Source: Bordetella parapertussis (GTDB taxonomy: Bacteria; Pseudomonadota; Gammaproteobacteria; Burkholderiales; Burkholderiaceae_A). Taken from it: a stretch of 64,000 nucleotides of DNA. Position 1 is the first letter of the stretch. The number at the start of each line of letters is the position of its first letter. Below the pieces are notes generated by a model, which did no database searches, had not been told where the DNA came from, and saw only the letters and a list, made by a program, of their open reading frames with translations. Shown in pieces: positions 19,845 to 28,881 of the stretch. The DNA lies in contig CAMAZF010000009.1 of assembly GCA_945862985.1 (NCBI GenBank), positions 1 through 64,000 on the forward strand, given 5' to 3'. The translations under genes were made by a program, and so were the position numbers.

Positions 19845-20297
19845 ATGGGAATCTGGTCACGAATCACCACCCTGTTTGCAGCGCCTGCACTGGCTGTTGC
19901 GTCGAGTGCCACAGCCGCACCACCCCTACAGAATCTGCCACCTGAGCCGGTTTCCGCACTGGTCACGATTGACCGTGTAGTGGGCTCAGGCCCGCAGGCT
20001 CAATCGGGTCAGCGGGTTCAAGTTCACTACACCGGATGGCTCTACAGCCCTGGGCAGGAGAACGGTCGGGGCCAGAAATTTGACAGCTCGAAGGAGAGTG
20101 GTCGGCCCTTTGTTTTCCCGCTGGGAGCCGGGCGAGTCATTAAGGGGTGGGACCAGGGTGTTGCAGGAATGAAGGTGGGAGGTCAGCGCGTGCTGATTAT
20201 TCCAGCTGCGATGGGTTACGGCAGTCGAGGCGCCGGAGGCGTGATTCCTCCGAACGCCACGCTAATTTTTGAGGTCGAATTACTCGGCGTCCAATAA
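19845..20297 (+). CDS. FKBP-type peptidyl-prolyl cis-trans isomerase, exported
   Basis: This is a single FKBP domain of about 110 residues after a signal peptide (cut near ATAAPP). It catalyses cis-trans isomerisation of prolyl bonds in periplasmic proteins. The substrate-pocket residues are seen in [38 protein letters not shown] and the [14 protein letters not shown] strand. A GGAGG site precedes the ATG. It faces the diguanylate cyclase gene with only five bases between the stops. Confidence 0.93.
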   Translation: MGIWSRITTLFAAPALAVASSATAAPPLQNLPPEPVSALVTIDRVVGSGPQAQSGQRVQVHYTGWLYSPGQENGRGQKFDSSKESGRPFVFPLGAGRVIKGWDQGVAGMKVGGQRVLIIPAAMGYGSRGAGGVIPPNATLIFEVELLGVQ

Positions 20298-20302
20298 GGC
20301 GA

Positions 20303-22435
20303 TTACTTAGACGCGACGCGGATCTGTCCGCGTCCCTCCGCCTTGGCGCGATACATGGCTGCATCGGCAGCGCGGATCAGGCCCTCTTGGTCGATGGCAT
20401 GATCGGGGAACACCGCCAGACCGATGCTGCAGTTCATGGGTAAAGCCTCACCGCGCCAATAAATGGGCTGGCAGAGTGACTCCAGCAGCTTTTCCGCTAC
20501 CCGCAGAGCCGCACTGGCCTCCCCGACGTCATGGAGCAGCACCAGAAACTCATCTCCCCCCATCCGCGCGACCGTATCGTTCTCTCGAACCAGATTCTGC
20601 ATCCGACGTGCTGCCTCTCTGAGGACTTGGTCTCCCGCCGAGTGACCGAAGGCGTCATTGATCTCTTTGAACCGATCGAGGTCGATAAACAAAAGTGCAT
20701 GCCGTTTGGCCTCACGACTGGTGTGTCGAAGGTCCATGTGAAGTCGATCGAAAAAGAGGGTTCTGTTTGGAAGGCCTGTGAGCGGGTCGTAGAGTGCCAA
20801 GCGGCTGAGTTCTTCGTGTGCAGCCTTGAGCTGCGCGGATCGCCCTGTGATCCCAAGCATCATGAGCTGGATCAACGCCGCAAGGAGGAATCCAGCGATG
20901 CCCACCCACCAGGACGCAGGCACACCAGAGGCCGCCGCTCCCCCCTCGGGGATGTAAACACTCAGCTGCCACTGCCGATCTGCGACTGGAATGGTCTGTG
21001 ACCATGCGCTTTGATCACTCGGTAGTGCTGTGAAATCGCCCATTGGGGCATTCGATCGAAACAGCAGCTGTTTGCCTGAAGTTCCGAGGGGATCCGTGAG
21101 CTGGAAGATCAACTGAGAGTCCTCTGCATTCCAGCCCTTTAGGTTGATCATTTCGTCGAGTTTGATCACGGCCACCGCGAATCCAGCGACCACCGGCCGA
21201 GACGATCCAGCCTGTCGGCTGAAGTAGGGCATCAGGGCGAGAAGACCGATTCGTCGTTTGTCCTCTTGGACCAGTTGGATGGGGGCTGTGACGGCGAAAG
21301 CCCGACTGGCAAAGGCCCGCTCGATCGCGTCCCGCCGGATGGGCTCAGAAAAGATGTCAAAGCCCAAGGCCGGTTTGTTCCCTTCCAGTGGGGCGATCAT
21401 TCTCACCGGCACGTATTCAGGACGGCTGGGAGCAGGCTGCAGCTTGCCCTCGATGCGATGCTGAATGACAAATCCCTGCTGCTGAAGTTGGCGGGAAATG
21501 TTTGCCTCGTAGGCGGGCCGATCTACGTTGAGCACCCTGTCGTTGATACTCACGGCAAAGAGATCGGGGTTCGTAGCGAGGATCTGCTGGGCAAAGGTGG
21601 AGAAGGCCTCGTAGCTTGCCGTGGGCTGTTCCTCCGCAAATTGTCGAAGAGAGGTCAGTGCCTCCCGATGAGCTGCCAGCCTTGCGCTGAGGCGATCATT
21701 GACCCGTTGAGCAATCTCCTCGCTGCTTCGATCGAGTGCCTTTTGCTGAGATGCAGCTTCTAGCTGACCCATGACCCAGAAGGCGGTCAGAGCCATGGCG
21801 ATCAACAGCGCTGAGGGAAAAAGCATGGTGCGCAGCCGGGACTGCCAGAGTTCACTGTCTCTGGCCCAGATGGCCAGGGCAATGGGAGCGGCCACCCAGA
21901 TTCCGAGCGTGTCGCCTACGTACCAGGTGAGCCAGCTCTCGAGCAGTCCCGAGCCTGTCACCACTCCGGCTGCCCAGAGGGTAAGGTTTCCCACACTGGC
22001 GGAGATCAGCCCTGCGGCCATCCCGCCCCAGAGCAGAAAAAGCGCTGCATCTCGCTCGTCTTCAAGGCGTTGCCAACGATCGGAGAGCTTCCAGTGAATC
22101 AGGACGCTGCCCATTTGCGCCTGCAGGGCGGCGCCAAACGCAACCGCAGAACCTACGCTCAGCGCATCGACGACTCCTTGCCCGAGGAGCAGGCCATTAG
22201 AGACATTCACCAACATGGAACCTACGAACAGGGCGGGAAGGGCGCTAGGACCGTAAACCAGCACCGCTGCAAGTCCGAATCCTGCCGCAGGAAATATGGG
22301 GCTGGCGTACTGGCTTCCGGACACCAGCGCGAGCCCAAGGGCCGCCAGCAGCGCATAACCGATCGCGGTTATGGCCGCATGCTGCCAGGCGAGGGCAGAC
22401 TTTGTATACGGAGAAAATAAGGCCGAAAGCAGCAT
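20303..22435 (-). CDS. MASE1-CHASE-GGDEF diguanylate cyclase
   Basis: The product is predicted to make cyclic di-GMP. Its 710 residues start with eight or more membrane spans of MASE1 type (about 10-225). An extracytoplasmic CHASE sensor (about 250-450) and one more span near 510 follow, and the C-terminus is a GGDEF domain. The active-site GGDEF (about residue 625) is intact, with the inhibitory I-site RxxD (REND) exactly five residues before it, so product feedback inhibition is expected. There is no EAL domain. The ATG at 22435 has GGAG eight bases upstream; GTG codons at 22456 and 22459 are alternatives. The input signal is unknown. Confidence 0.92.
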   Translation of the reverse strand: MLLSALFSPYTKSALAWQHAAITAIGYALLAALGLALVSGSQYASPIFPAAGFGLAAVLVYGPSALPALFVGSMLVNVSNGLLLGQGVVDALSVGSAVAFGAALQAQMGSVLIHWKLSDRWQRLEDERDAALFLLWGGMAAGLISASVGNLTLWAAGVVTGSGLLESWLTWYVGDTLGIWVAAPIALAIWARDSELWQSRLRTMLFPSALLIAMALTAFWVMGQLEAASQQKALDRSSEEIAQRVNDRLSARLAAHREALTSLRQFAEEQPTASYEAFSTFAQQILATNPDLFAVSINDRVLNVDRPAYEANISRQLQQQGFVIQHRIEGKLQPAPSRPEYVPVRMIAPLEGNKPALGFDIFSEPIRRDAIERAFASRAFAVTAPIQLVQEDKRRIGLLALMPYFSRQAGSSRPVVAGFAVAVIKLDEMINLKGWNAEDSQLIFQLTDPLGTSGKQLLFRSNAPMGDFTALPSDQSAWSQTIPVADRQWQLSVYIPEGGAAASGVPASWWVGIAGFLLAALIQLMMLGITGRSAQLKAAHEELSRLALYDPLTGLPNRTLFFDRLHMDLRHTSREAKRHALLFIDLDRFKEINDAFGHSAGDQVLREAARRMQNLVRENDTVARMGGDEFLVLLHDVGEASAALRVAEKLLESLCQPIYWRGEALPMNCSIGLAVFPDHAIDQEGLIRAADAAMYRAKAEGRGQIRVASK

Positions 22436-22521
22436 GCCGAGGACTCCAAATTTCACCACTGAAGGATGAATGTTACCGAGCTTGGGATGACAAGTCCTTC
22501 GCGCGATGCAATAGTGAGGGT

Positions 22522-24048
22522 ATGAAGCATGGTGCCTCCTGGATCAAGCGAGTCTGCGCGGCTGCGCTCTTATCTCTGTCAATGGTTGCAGCGGCTGCCC
22601 CGCCCTCAACCAATCTCTCCTGGCGTGAGACAACCACCCCTGAACGCCTGGAGCAGGCTTTTGTTGAGTCCGCTCAGCTGCAGAAACCGCTTCTGTTGTA
22701 CTGGGGTGCCACCTGGTGTCCGCCTTGTAACCAGCTCAAAAAGACAGTGTTTCAGACCGAGGCTTTTGCGCAGCTCGCACAAGGATTTGTGGCGGCCTAT
22801 ATAGACGGAGATCAGCGGGGAGCGCAGGCCTTGGGCCAGCGTTTCAAGGTTCGGGGGTATCCAACGGTGGTGGTCTTTTCCGCCAAGGGAGAGGAGCTGT
22901 TTCGACTGCCGAGCGGAGGGACACCGCAGCAAATTCTGCAGGCCCTCGCAAGTGGTCTGGGTGACGGAAAGCCTATTCGAGCCACCCTAGCCGATGCGCT
23001 TGAGGGTCGAGCTGTCAGCTCAGCAGGCTGGCGCATGCTGGCCTTCTACTCGTGGGGACAGGACGGCACGATGGTCCTGCCAGAAGAGGAGATTGCCCCC
23101 ACGCTGGGAAGACTGGCGACGCGAGCGCGCAGCGCCCCACTGGAGGTTCACACTCGCCTTCTGTTCAAGGCGGCAGCTGCTGGCAACCGTGAGGCCCTGG
23201 TTTTAGGAGACGCTCGAAAGCGCATGAAGCAGGTATTGGGGCAACCGGATCTGATTCGAAAGCATGCCGATGCGATTCTGTCAGATGGCGCTGTGCTCAC
23301 AGAGGCGCTCTCCCTCGACGCCCATCGAATGCGGGCAGCCATGCGCGCGCTTCTGAAGCAGGGCAAGCTCGCGCTGCCTGACCAGGCGGGCCTATTGATT
23401 GAACAGGTTCGCCTGGAGCGCATGGGCCTTTCCAAGGACGATCATCACCCACGCCTGCCGGCGCCCTTTCTGACTGAGCTTCGTAGCCAGGTGAAACGCA
23501 TCGCCTCTACGCCCATGGATGGATATGAACGACAGGCTGTGATCCCCAGTCTCGGTTACGCCTTGGGTCTTGCCGGCCTTTGGTCCGAGAGTGACCAGCT
23601 GCTCAAAGATGGGCTCGCTAAAAGCCACTCAGACTATTACCTGATGAGCCAGCTGGGCAGCAATGCCAAGAAGCAAGGGAAGACTCAGGAGGCGCTCCAG
23701 TGGTACCAGCAGTCGTACGAAAAGAGCGTTGGCCCTGCCACGCGCCTCCAGTGGGGCGTGGGCTACCTCACAGCACTGACTGAGCTTGCGCCGGAGGACG
23801 CCAAGCGCATTGAGTCATTGGCAATCGCGCTGATTCGAGAGGCGGCACAAGATCCAGCGGCCTTTCAGGAGAGAAGCGGTCGATCCATGCAGAGGCTCGC
23901 CAGAAGCCTGGCTGAATGGAACAAGATGGTCTCTCAGGGCAGTTCTATGCGGGCCGTGAAGGAGCAGCTTGACGACGTGTGTCGAAAACTCGATGCAGCA
24001 GATGGTCAGAGATCTGTTTGCTTGGGGGTGGCGGAACGGCTGAAGTAG
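22522..24048 (+). CDS. Thioredoxin-domain protein with helical repeat C-terminus
   Basis: This 508-residue exported protein has a signal peptide (cut near VAAAAP) and then a thioredoxin-like domain (about 35-155) with the redox motif WCPPC (Cys66, Cys69) and the cis-proline segment RGYPTVVVF. The remaining 350 residues are mostly helical, with a TPR-like patch (YYLMSQLGSNAKKQGKTQEA to YQQSYEKS). It probably reduces or isomerises disulfides of envelope proteins or reports on them; no exact family is recognised. Its last 43 bases overlap the convergent polyphosphate kinase gene. The start ATG has GAGGG very close by. Confidence 0.82.
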   Translation: MKHGASWIKRVCAAALLSLSMVAAAAPPSTNLSWRETTTPERLEQAFVESAQLQKPLLLYWGATWCPPCNQLKKTVFQTEAFAQLAQGFVAAYIDGDQRGAQALGQRFKVRGYPTVVVFSAKGEELFRLPSGGTPQQILQALASGLGDGKPIRATLADALEGRAVSSAGWRMLAFYSWGQDGTMVLPEEEIAPTLGRLATRARSAPLEVHTRLLFKAAAAGNREALVLGDARKRMKQVLGQPDLIRKHADAILSDGAVLTEALSLDAHRMRAAMRALLKQGKLALPDQAGLLIEQVRLERMGLSKDDHHPRLPAPFLTELRSQVKRIASTPMDGYERQAVIPSLGYALGLAGLWSESDQLLKDGLAKSHSDYYLMSQLGSNAKKQGKTQEALQWYQQSYEKSVGPATRLQWGVGYLTALTELAPEDAKRIESLAIALIREAAQDPAAFQERSGRSMQRLARSLAEWNKMVSQGSSMRAVKEQLDDVCRKLDAADGQRSVCLGVAERLK

Positions 24049-24824
24049 TCGGGAACGATGTGAAGCTGAGACTTGGGTGGCCGCACATATTGAGCAGTCG
24101 TCTTCTTTCTTGCTCTCAGCCGAATGCTCGGCAGCTTGACTGACTGGTAGGGAATCTGTGAGAGGAGGTGTGCAATGCAACTCAGTCGTGCACGCTCCTT
24201 CACCTCGGCCTCCACGATGTACCAGGGCGAGATGGCGGTGTCAGTGTGGGCGATCATGATGTCTCTCGCCCGTGAGTATTCCAGCCAGTGGTCGCGTGCA
24301 GCAATATCGATGGGGCTTAACTTCCATCGCTTCATCGGGTTGTTGGCTCGCTCTTGGAAACGACGCTCTTGCTCGTCTTCGCTCACGCTGAACCAATACT
24401 TCAGGAGCAGAATTCCGGAGTGAACGAGGAGTTCCTCAAACTTCGGGCACGCGTGCAGGAAGTCTTGATACTCGCGATCTGTGCAAAACCCCATCACACG
24501 CTCGACGCCCGCTCGGTTGTACCAGCTCCGATCGAAGAGCACCATCTCACCTCCGGAGGGCAGGTGGGCAGCATAGCGTTGGAAGTACCACTGAGAGCGT
24601 TCTTTTTCCGTGGGTGTGCCCAAAGCCGCCACTCGACAGACTCGTGGGCTGAGCGGTTCGGTGATGCTTTTGATCACACCGCCCTTGCCGGCCGCGTCGC
24701 GACCCTCAAACACCACCACGACACGCGATTGTGTCTGCTTGACCCACTCCTGCAGTCTCACCAGGTCGAGCTGCAGTGCCGTGAGCTCGCGTTTGTAACG
24801 CGCAGCTGAGAGGGCGGCGGGCAT
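24006..24824 (-). CDS. ppk2: Polyphosphate kinase 2
   Basis: The product is a class I-type PPK2 that transfers phosphate between polyphosphate and nucleoside diphosphates (or GDP/ADP to triphosphates). The 272-residue single-domain P-loop protein has Walker A GRDAAGKGG at 41-49, the second motif FDRSWYNRAGVE at 97-108, and the lid segment ERFQER-x-NNPMKRWKLSP region. A basic tail follows. The start ATG overlaps the stop of the upstream DUF4097-like gene (TGATG), so the two are translationally coupled. Whether the enzyme prefers ADP, GDP or AMP is not visible. Confidence 0.93.
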   Translation of the reverse strand: MPAALSAARYKRELTALQLDLVRLQEWVKQTQSRVVVVFEGRDAAGKGGVIKSITEPLSPRVCRVAALGTPTEKERSQWYFQRYAAHLPSGGEMVLFDRSWYNRAGVERVMGFCTDREYQDFLHACPKFEELLVHSGILLLKYWFSVSEDEQERRFQERANNPMKRWKLSPIDIAARDHWLEYSRARDIMIAHTDTAISPWYIVEAEVKERARLSCIAHLLSQIPYQSVKLPSIRLRARKKTTAQYVRPPKSQLHIVPDYFSRSATPKQTDL

Positions 24825-25468
24825 CAAGGCTCCAGGCGAAGGGACAGGCTACCCACGCCGATTTGCGCGGCCAATGGGTGAGAACCATCGCCGTTTGCCT
24901 GCAGAGAACTGCTGACCAGGGCGCGAGAGGGCTCTGTGCTGAGACCTGAAACGTTGATGTCACCCACGCCAACCTGAGCAGTAATGGGGCCAAGGTGGGC
25001 GCGTCGTCCCTTGAGTTTGATGTCGCCAACGCCCAGGGAGAAGGCACTGGCCCCTAGGGGGAGCTCAGCATTGATGCTGCCTACCCCTTGAGACACTTCA
25101 ATTGCCAGGGCCTGACCCGAGGGAAGAGCCACATCCAGCAAGGCCCTCACAAGCTTTTTGGTGAGCTTCAGTCTCACCACCTCTCCGTCTCGCTCCACGC
25201 TGACCTTGAGTTCGGCCGGCTTGCGATCGAGCAGCGGGACATCGACCTCTTTTACCTTCAGCTCAGCTCTGAGCGAGAGATCAGATTCCGCATGTTGCTT
25301 GATTCGGAGCTCCGCTACGGCAATATCCATCACGACTTTCTTGACTCCCTTGAGGGTAACGACCTCTTCTTGATAGAGCGTGGGCTCAGAGGCGAGTGCT
25401 ACCTGCGGTGGGAGGAAGCAAGTGGCAAGGGGAACAACAAGAGCAAGAAATCGAATGGTTGTGTGCAT
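24824..25468 (-). CDS. DUF4097-like exported beta-repeat protein
   Basis: The 214-residue product has a signal peptide (cut near ALASEP) and an all-beta pattern with recurring GVG-S/D-I units (QGVGSINAELPLG, LGVGDIKLKG, VGVGDINVSG, IGVGSLSLRL). This resembles the head-GIN/DUF4097 putative adhesin fold, in which each turn is a short parallel-beta repeat. No catalytic residues are seen. It lies directly before ppk2 with a one-base overlap and is divergent from tRNA-Ser. Its function is unknown; a periplasmic or surface-structure role is inference. Confidence 0.7.
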   Translation of the reverse strand: MHTTIRFLALVVPLATCFLPPQVALASEPTLYQEEVVTLKGVKKVVMDIAVAELRIKQHAESDLSLRAELKVKEVDVPLLDRKPAELKVSVERDGEVVRLKLTKKLVRALLDVALPSGQALAIEVSQGVGSINAELPLGASAFSLGVGDIKLKGRRAHLGPITAQVGVGDINVSGLSTEPSRALVSSSLQANGDGSHPLAAQIGVGSLSLRLEP

Positions 25469-25489
25469 TGGTACAATATGCCACGGCTT

Positions 25490-25579
25490 GGAGGTGTGGC
25501 AGAGCGGTTTAATGCACCGGTCTTGAAAACCGGCGAGGGTTCGCGCCCTCCGTGAGTTCGAATCTCACCGCCTCCGCCA
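25490..25579 (+). tRNA. tRNA-Ser (anticodon UGA)
   Basis: All arms fold: acceptor GGAGGTG/CGCCTCC with one G-T pair, D stem GCA/TGC, anticodon stem CCGGT/ACCGG with loop CTTGAAA (anticodon at 25524-25526), and the long class II variable arm (GAGGG/CCCTC) expected for serine. The T arm GTGAG-TTCGAAT-CTCAC follows. The discriminator G and the CCA end are encoded. A TACAAT box at 25472-25477 is a possible -10 element; no good -35 was found. Confidence 0.97.
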
Positions 25580-25588
25580 GTTCTCTTG

Positions 25589-26434
25589 TTATTTCTGTTG
25601 GCTTCCGGCCTGGTGTTGATACACCCGCACGTATTCCACTTCCATGGCAACCGGAAAGATCGAATCGTCAACCGGTCCGCCCAGGTCTCCCCCAATCGCG
25701 ATGTTCAGGATGAGAAACTGAGGGGCGTCAAATGGCCACCCCCTTGGTCCCACGTCGGTCTTTGGATAACGCATGAAGGATTGGCCATCCACGCCGAAAG
25801 TCACGCCATTGGGTGTCCAGTGCATCTGGTAGCGGTGGAAGCGCTGGCACGCGTCTGGCACCCGCGTTGAGCCGCTAAAGGCCTGACCCGCATGTCCCAT
25901 CGCAACGTGCACGGCGCTGGAAGTGTGCTCCGGATTGCTTCCGACATGTTCCATGATGTCCAGCTCGCCGTCGTCTGGCCAGCGCCCCCCAACTCCCAGA
26001 GTCCAGATGGCCGGCCAGGTACCCTTACCGCAAGGCATCTTTGCACTCACCTCAAAAAAGCCATACGTCCACTGCGCCAATCCACGCGTCAGTAGGCGCG
26101 CGGAGGTGTAGGGCTGTCCCCCCCAGTCCGCAGCTGATTTAAGTGCCTCTTTCCGGGCATGAATCGTGAGCTTTCCATCGCGCACGACCGCATTCTCTAG
26201 CCGAGATTGCGTGTAGTACTGACGCTCATTGTTGTACCAGCCCTCCTTGTTTCGGTGGGTGTCATACGTCCATCGGGTGGGATCCGGCAGGCCAGGCTGA
26301 TCGAACTCGTCTGCCCATACGAGCCGGTAATGACCGGGGGGCTCAAATGGGCCAGCGGATGCAGTGGAGTGAACAAGGCAGAAGAGGCTCAGAGCCAAAC
26401 CAGCCCTCTGAAGGGCTGTTGTAAGAACGCTCAT
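25589..26434 (-). CDS. Glycoside hydrolase family 16 beta-glucanase, secreted
   Basis: The product is predicted to be an endo-beta-1,3(4)-glucanase (laminarinase-type). The 281-residue protein has a signal peptide cut near TASAGP and a single GH16 domain. The catalytic motif ExDxxE is complete in ELDIMEHVG: Glu157 (nucleophile), Asp159 and Glu162 (acid/base). Conserved ADEFD at the domain start and WPAIWTLG before the active site fit the GH16_3 laminarinase group. The chosen ATG has AAGGAG upstream and begins one base after the ABC ATPase stop, so it closes the importer operon. Export plus the GH1 neighbour points to extracellular or periplasmic glucan cutting. Confidence 0.92.
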   Translation of the reverse strand: MSVLTTALQRAGLALSLFCLVHSTASAGPFEPPGHYRLVWADEFDQPGLPDPTRWTYDTHRNKEGWYNNERQYYTQSRLENAVVRDGKLTIHARKEALKSAADWGGQPYTSARLLTRGLAQWTYGFFEVSAKMPCGKGTWPAIWTLGVGGRWPDDGELDIMEHVGSNPEHTSSAVHVAMGHAGQAFSGSTRVPDACQRFHRYQMHWTPNGVTFGVDGQSFMRYPKTDVGPRGWPFDAPQFLILNIAIGGDLGGPVDDSIFPVAMEVEYVRVYQHQAGSQQK

Positions 26435-26435
26435 G

Positions 26436-27497
26436 TCAGTGGTCTCCTTGCGATGGGGGATCAAACAAAAGGGTATGTCCGGGATTCAACCCGAGAGTCA
26501 ATTGGGCGCCGGAGGAGAGTGAAGCATCGTTCTCCGTGGTCCTCACCCGGAACAACTCGGTGAGCCCGTCGATCTGAAGGTGCAGAATGCTTGACTCTCC
26601 CAGGTGCTCGGCCATTGCCACCCGAGCTGGTATTCCGCCCCCCTTGGGGTTCACCGTTACATGCTCAGCGCGGACAGCGGCGAGCTGCTCCGATGGCTTC
26701 GTCTTGAGTCCCTGAATGAGGGAGGCCCATAGCTGCTGGTGGGCTGACGATGCACCCTGGTCGGGGGAGCGCACCACATTGATCTTTGGGGTGCCCAAAA
26801 ATTCAGCCACGAAAAGGCTGTTGGGGCGGTTGTAGAGGTCCAGTGGAGATCCCAGTTGCTCAATACGACCGTCTCGCATCACAGCAATTCGGTCGCCAAG
26901 CGTCATGGCTTCTACCTGGTCATGGGTGACATAGACCATCGTGGTTTTGAGTTCCTGGTGCAGTCTAGCCAGCTCAATTCGCATGTCGGTTCGAAGTGAA
27001 GCATCCAAGTTGGAGAGTGGCTCGTCGAAGAGGAAAACGCGGGGCTTTCTGACAATGGCTCGCCCAATCGCAACCCGCTGTCGCTGACCTCCAGATAGAT
27101 GTTTAGGGTAGCGACCCAGTAACTCGGAGATTCGAAGGGCCTGAGCAGCTTCGTGAACTGCCTGTTCCCGTTCCTTGCGCGCCACGCCGGCCATCTTCAA
27201 TGCAAAACCCATGTTCTCAAACACGGTCATGTGGGGGTAGAGCGCGTAGTTCTGAAAGACCATCGCTGCACCGCGATCAGCGGGGTGAACGTCGTTCATC
27301 CGCTCGTCATCGATGAAAAGATCGCCGCCGCTGATGTCCTCAAGCCCCGCAATCATGCGAAGCAGCGTGGACTTTCCACATCCTGAAGGTCCCACCAGAA
27401 TCAAGAACTCCCCTTGGTGGATATCGAGATCAATCCCTCGGATGACCTCCTGTTGGCCGTAACGCTTCACCAGGCCGCGAAGACTCAGCTGGCCCAT
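26436..27497 (-). CDS. Sugar ABC transporter ATP-binding protein (UgpC/MalK type)
   Basis: This is the ATPase of a carbohydrate importer. The 353 residues include Walker A GPSGCGKST (36-44), Q-loop VFQNYALYPHMTV, signature LSGGQRQR, Walker B VFLFDEPLSNLD, the switch histidine in VTHDQVEAMTLGDR, and a C-terminal regulatory (TOBE/MOP) domain like that of MalK/UgpC. Such ATPases often serve several sugar permeases. The ATG chosen gives the family start (MGQLSLRGLVKRYG); the frame is open a further 16 codons into the GH1 gene. It stands between the GH1 and GH16 genes. Confidence 0.94.
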   Translation of the reverse strand: MGQLSLRGLVKRYGQQEVIRGIDLDIHQGEFLILVGPSGCGKSTLLRMIAGLEDISGGDLFIDDERMNDVHPADRGAAMVFQNYALYPHMTVFENMGFALKMAGVARKEREQAVHEAAQALRISELLGRYPKHLSGGQRQRVAIGRAIVRKPRVFLFDEPLSNLDASLRTDMRIELARLHQELKTTMVYVTHDQVEAMTLGDRIAVMRDGRIEQLGSPLDLYNRPNSLFVAEFLGTPKINVVRSPDQGASSAHQQLWASLIQGLKTKPSEQLAAVRAEHVTVNPKGGGIPARVAMAEHLGESSILHLQIDGLTELFRVRTTENDASLSSGAQLTLGLNPGHTLLFDPPSQGDH

Positions 27498-27501
27498 CAC
27501 G

Positions 27502-28857
27502 TTAGGCGCTTCGCTTGGACTGATGAAACACCCGGGCGGACTCAAGAAAGTCCCGGTACCAAATAGCGCTGGTCTTAGGGGTGCGCTTCAGTGTGTTGTA
27601 GTCCACGTGGACAATTCCGAATCGCTTTTCATAGCCACTGGCCCACTCAAAGTTGTCCATGAGGCTCCAGACCATATAGCCAGTGACACGAACGCCTTGC
27701 TCCATGGCGTGAGCGACGGCTTGAATATGGGTACGCAGGTAGTCAAGCCTGTCGAGATCGTGCACTTGTCCGTTGACCTGCGGATCTTTGAATGCACCAC
27801 CGTTCTCCGTGATGATGATGTCTGGCAGGTTGTAATCTCGATGAAGTAAGAGCAATAGATCGGTGAGGCCCTTGGGGTATACCTCCCAGCCCATCTCGGT
27901 GAGAGGCAGCCCGAGGGATTTTAGATCGACGGGACCACTCGCGCTCGATACCTGGCGGGTGTAGTAGTTCACGCCGAGATAGTCGATGGGGGTGGCAATG
28001 ATCGCCATATCTCCCGCCTGGATGACGGGTGCGTCATCACCCAATTCATCGAGCACCTCCTGGGGGTAGTGGCCTTTGAACAGGGGGTCCGCATACCAGC
28101 GGCGCCCCTTGGCGTCACCCATATGGGCACTTGCCACATCGGCAGAGTCATTCGATGCCGGCTCAATCGGCGAGAGGTTTAATACGATGCCAAGAGGCAA
28201 GCGACAGCCAGCCTCACGGAGTGCACGCACGGCCATACCATGGCTCAACAGCAGGTGATGAGACACCTGTATGGCCACACGACGATCCTGAATACCCGGG
28301 GCGAAGATACCAGTCTCATGCCCGAGCACGGCCATCACCCAGGGCTCATTGTGGGTGGTGATGGCAGCGACTCGGCTGCCCAGCCTTGCATAGACCCCGA
28401 GCGCATATCCCACAAAGTGATCCACGGTATCGCGAGACGCCCAGCCGCCACGATCCTGCAAGTGTTGAGGGAGGTCCCAATGGTTCAGGGTGAGGTGGGG
28501 TTCAATGCCGCGTGCACGAAGCCCGTCGACGAGGCGCTCGTAGAAGGAGAGGCCTGATTCGTTCCAGTCCCCCACACCCAGTGGCTGCACACGTGGCCAG
28601 GAAATGGAGAAGCGATAGGCATTCACGCCAAGTGAGGCGATGAGGTCAAGGTCCTCATCCAAGCGGTGATAGTGGTCGCATGCGATGTCACCATTGCTGT
28701 GGTCTGCAATGGCCCCGGGTTTGCGACAGAAACGATCCCAAATGGACTCTCCTTTGCCGGATTCCTTTGCTGCGCCCTCAATTTGAAACGCACTGGTTGC
28801 GACGCCCCAAATGAACTCAGGCGGAAATTGGGTAGAGAGCTTGAGATCTTCAAACAT
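27502..28857 (-). CDS. Glycoside hydrolase family 1 beta-glucosidase
   Basis: This cytoplasmic enzyme releases glucose from beta-glucosides, laminaribiose or cellobiose. The 451-residue length is typical. The N-terminal FIWGVATSAFQIEG signature is present, with the acid/base Glu171 in THNEP (usually TFNEP/TLNEP) and nucleophile Glu351 in ITENGG. There is no signal peptide, so it acts on imported substrate. It lies in the ABC importer operon. Specificity between beta-glucosides and other beta-glycosides (for example galactosides) cannot be read from sequence. Confidence 0.95.
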   Translation of the reverse strand: MFEDLKLSTQFPPEFIWGVATSAFQIEGAAKESGKGESIWDRFCRKPGAIADHSNGDIACDHYHRLDEDLDLIASLGVNAYRFSISWPRVQPLGVGDWNESGLSFYERLVDGLRARGIEPHLTLNHWDLPQHLQDRGGWASRDTVDHFVGYALGVYARLGSRVAAITTHNEPWVMAVLGHETGIFAPGIQDRRVAIQVSHHLLLSHGMAVRALREAGCRLPLGIVLNLSPIEPASNDSADVASAHMGDAKGRRWYADPLFKGHYPQEVLDELGDDAPVIQAGDMAIIATPIDYLGVNYYTRQVSSASGPVDLKSLGLPLTEMGWEVYPKGLTDLLLLLHRDYNLPDIIITENGGAFKDPQVNGQVHDLDRLDYLRTHIQAVAHAMEQGVRVTGYMVWSLMDNFEWASGYEKRFGIVHVDYNTLKRTPKTSAIWYRDFLESARVFHQSKRSA

Positions 28858-28881
28858 AGTCTGCTTTCAGGAAAAAGGGCT

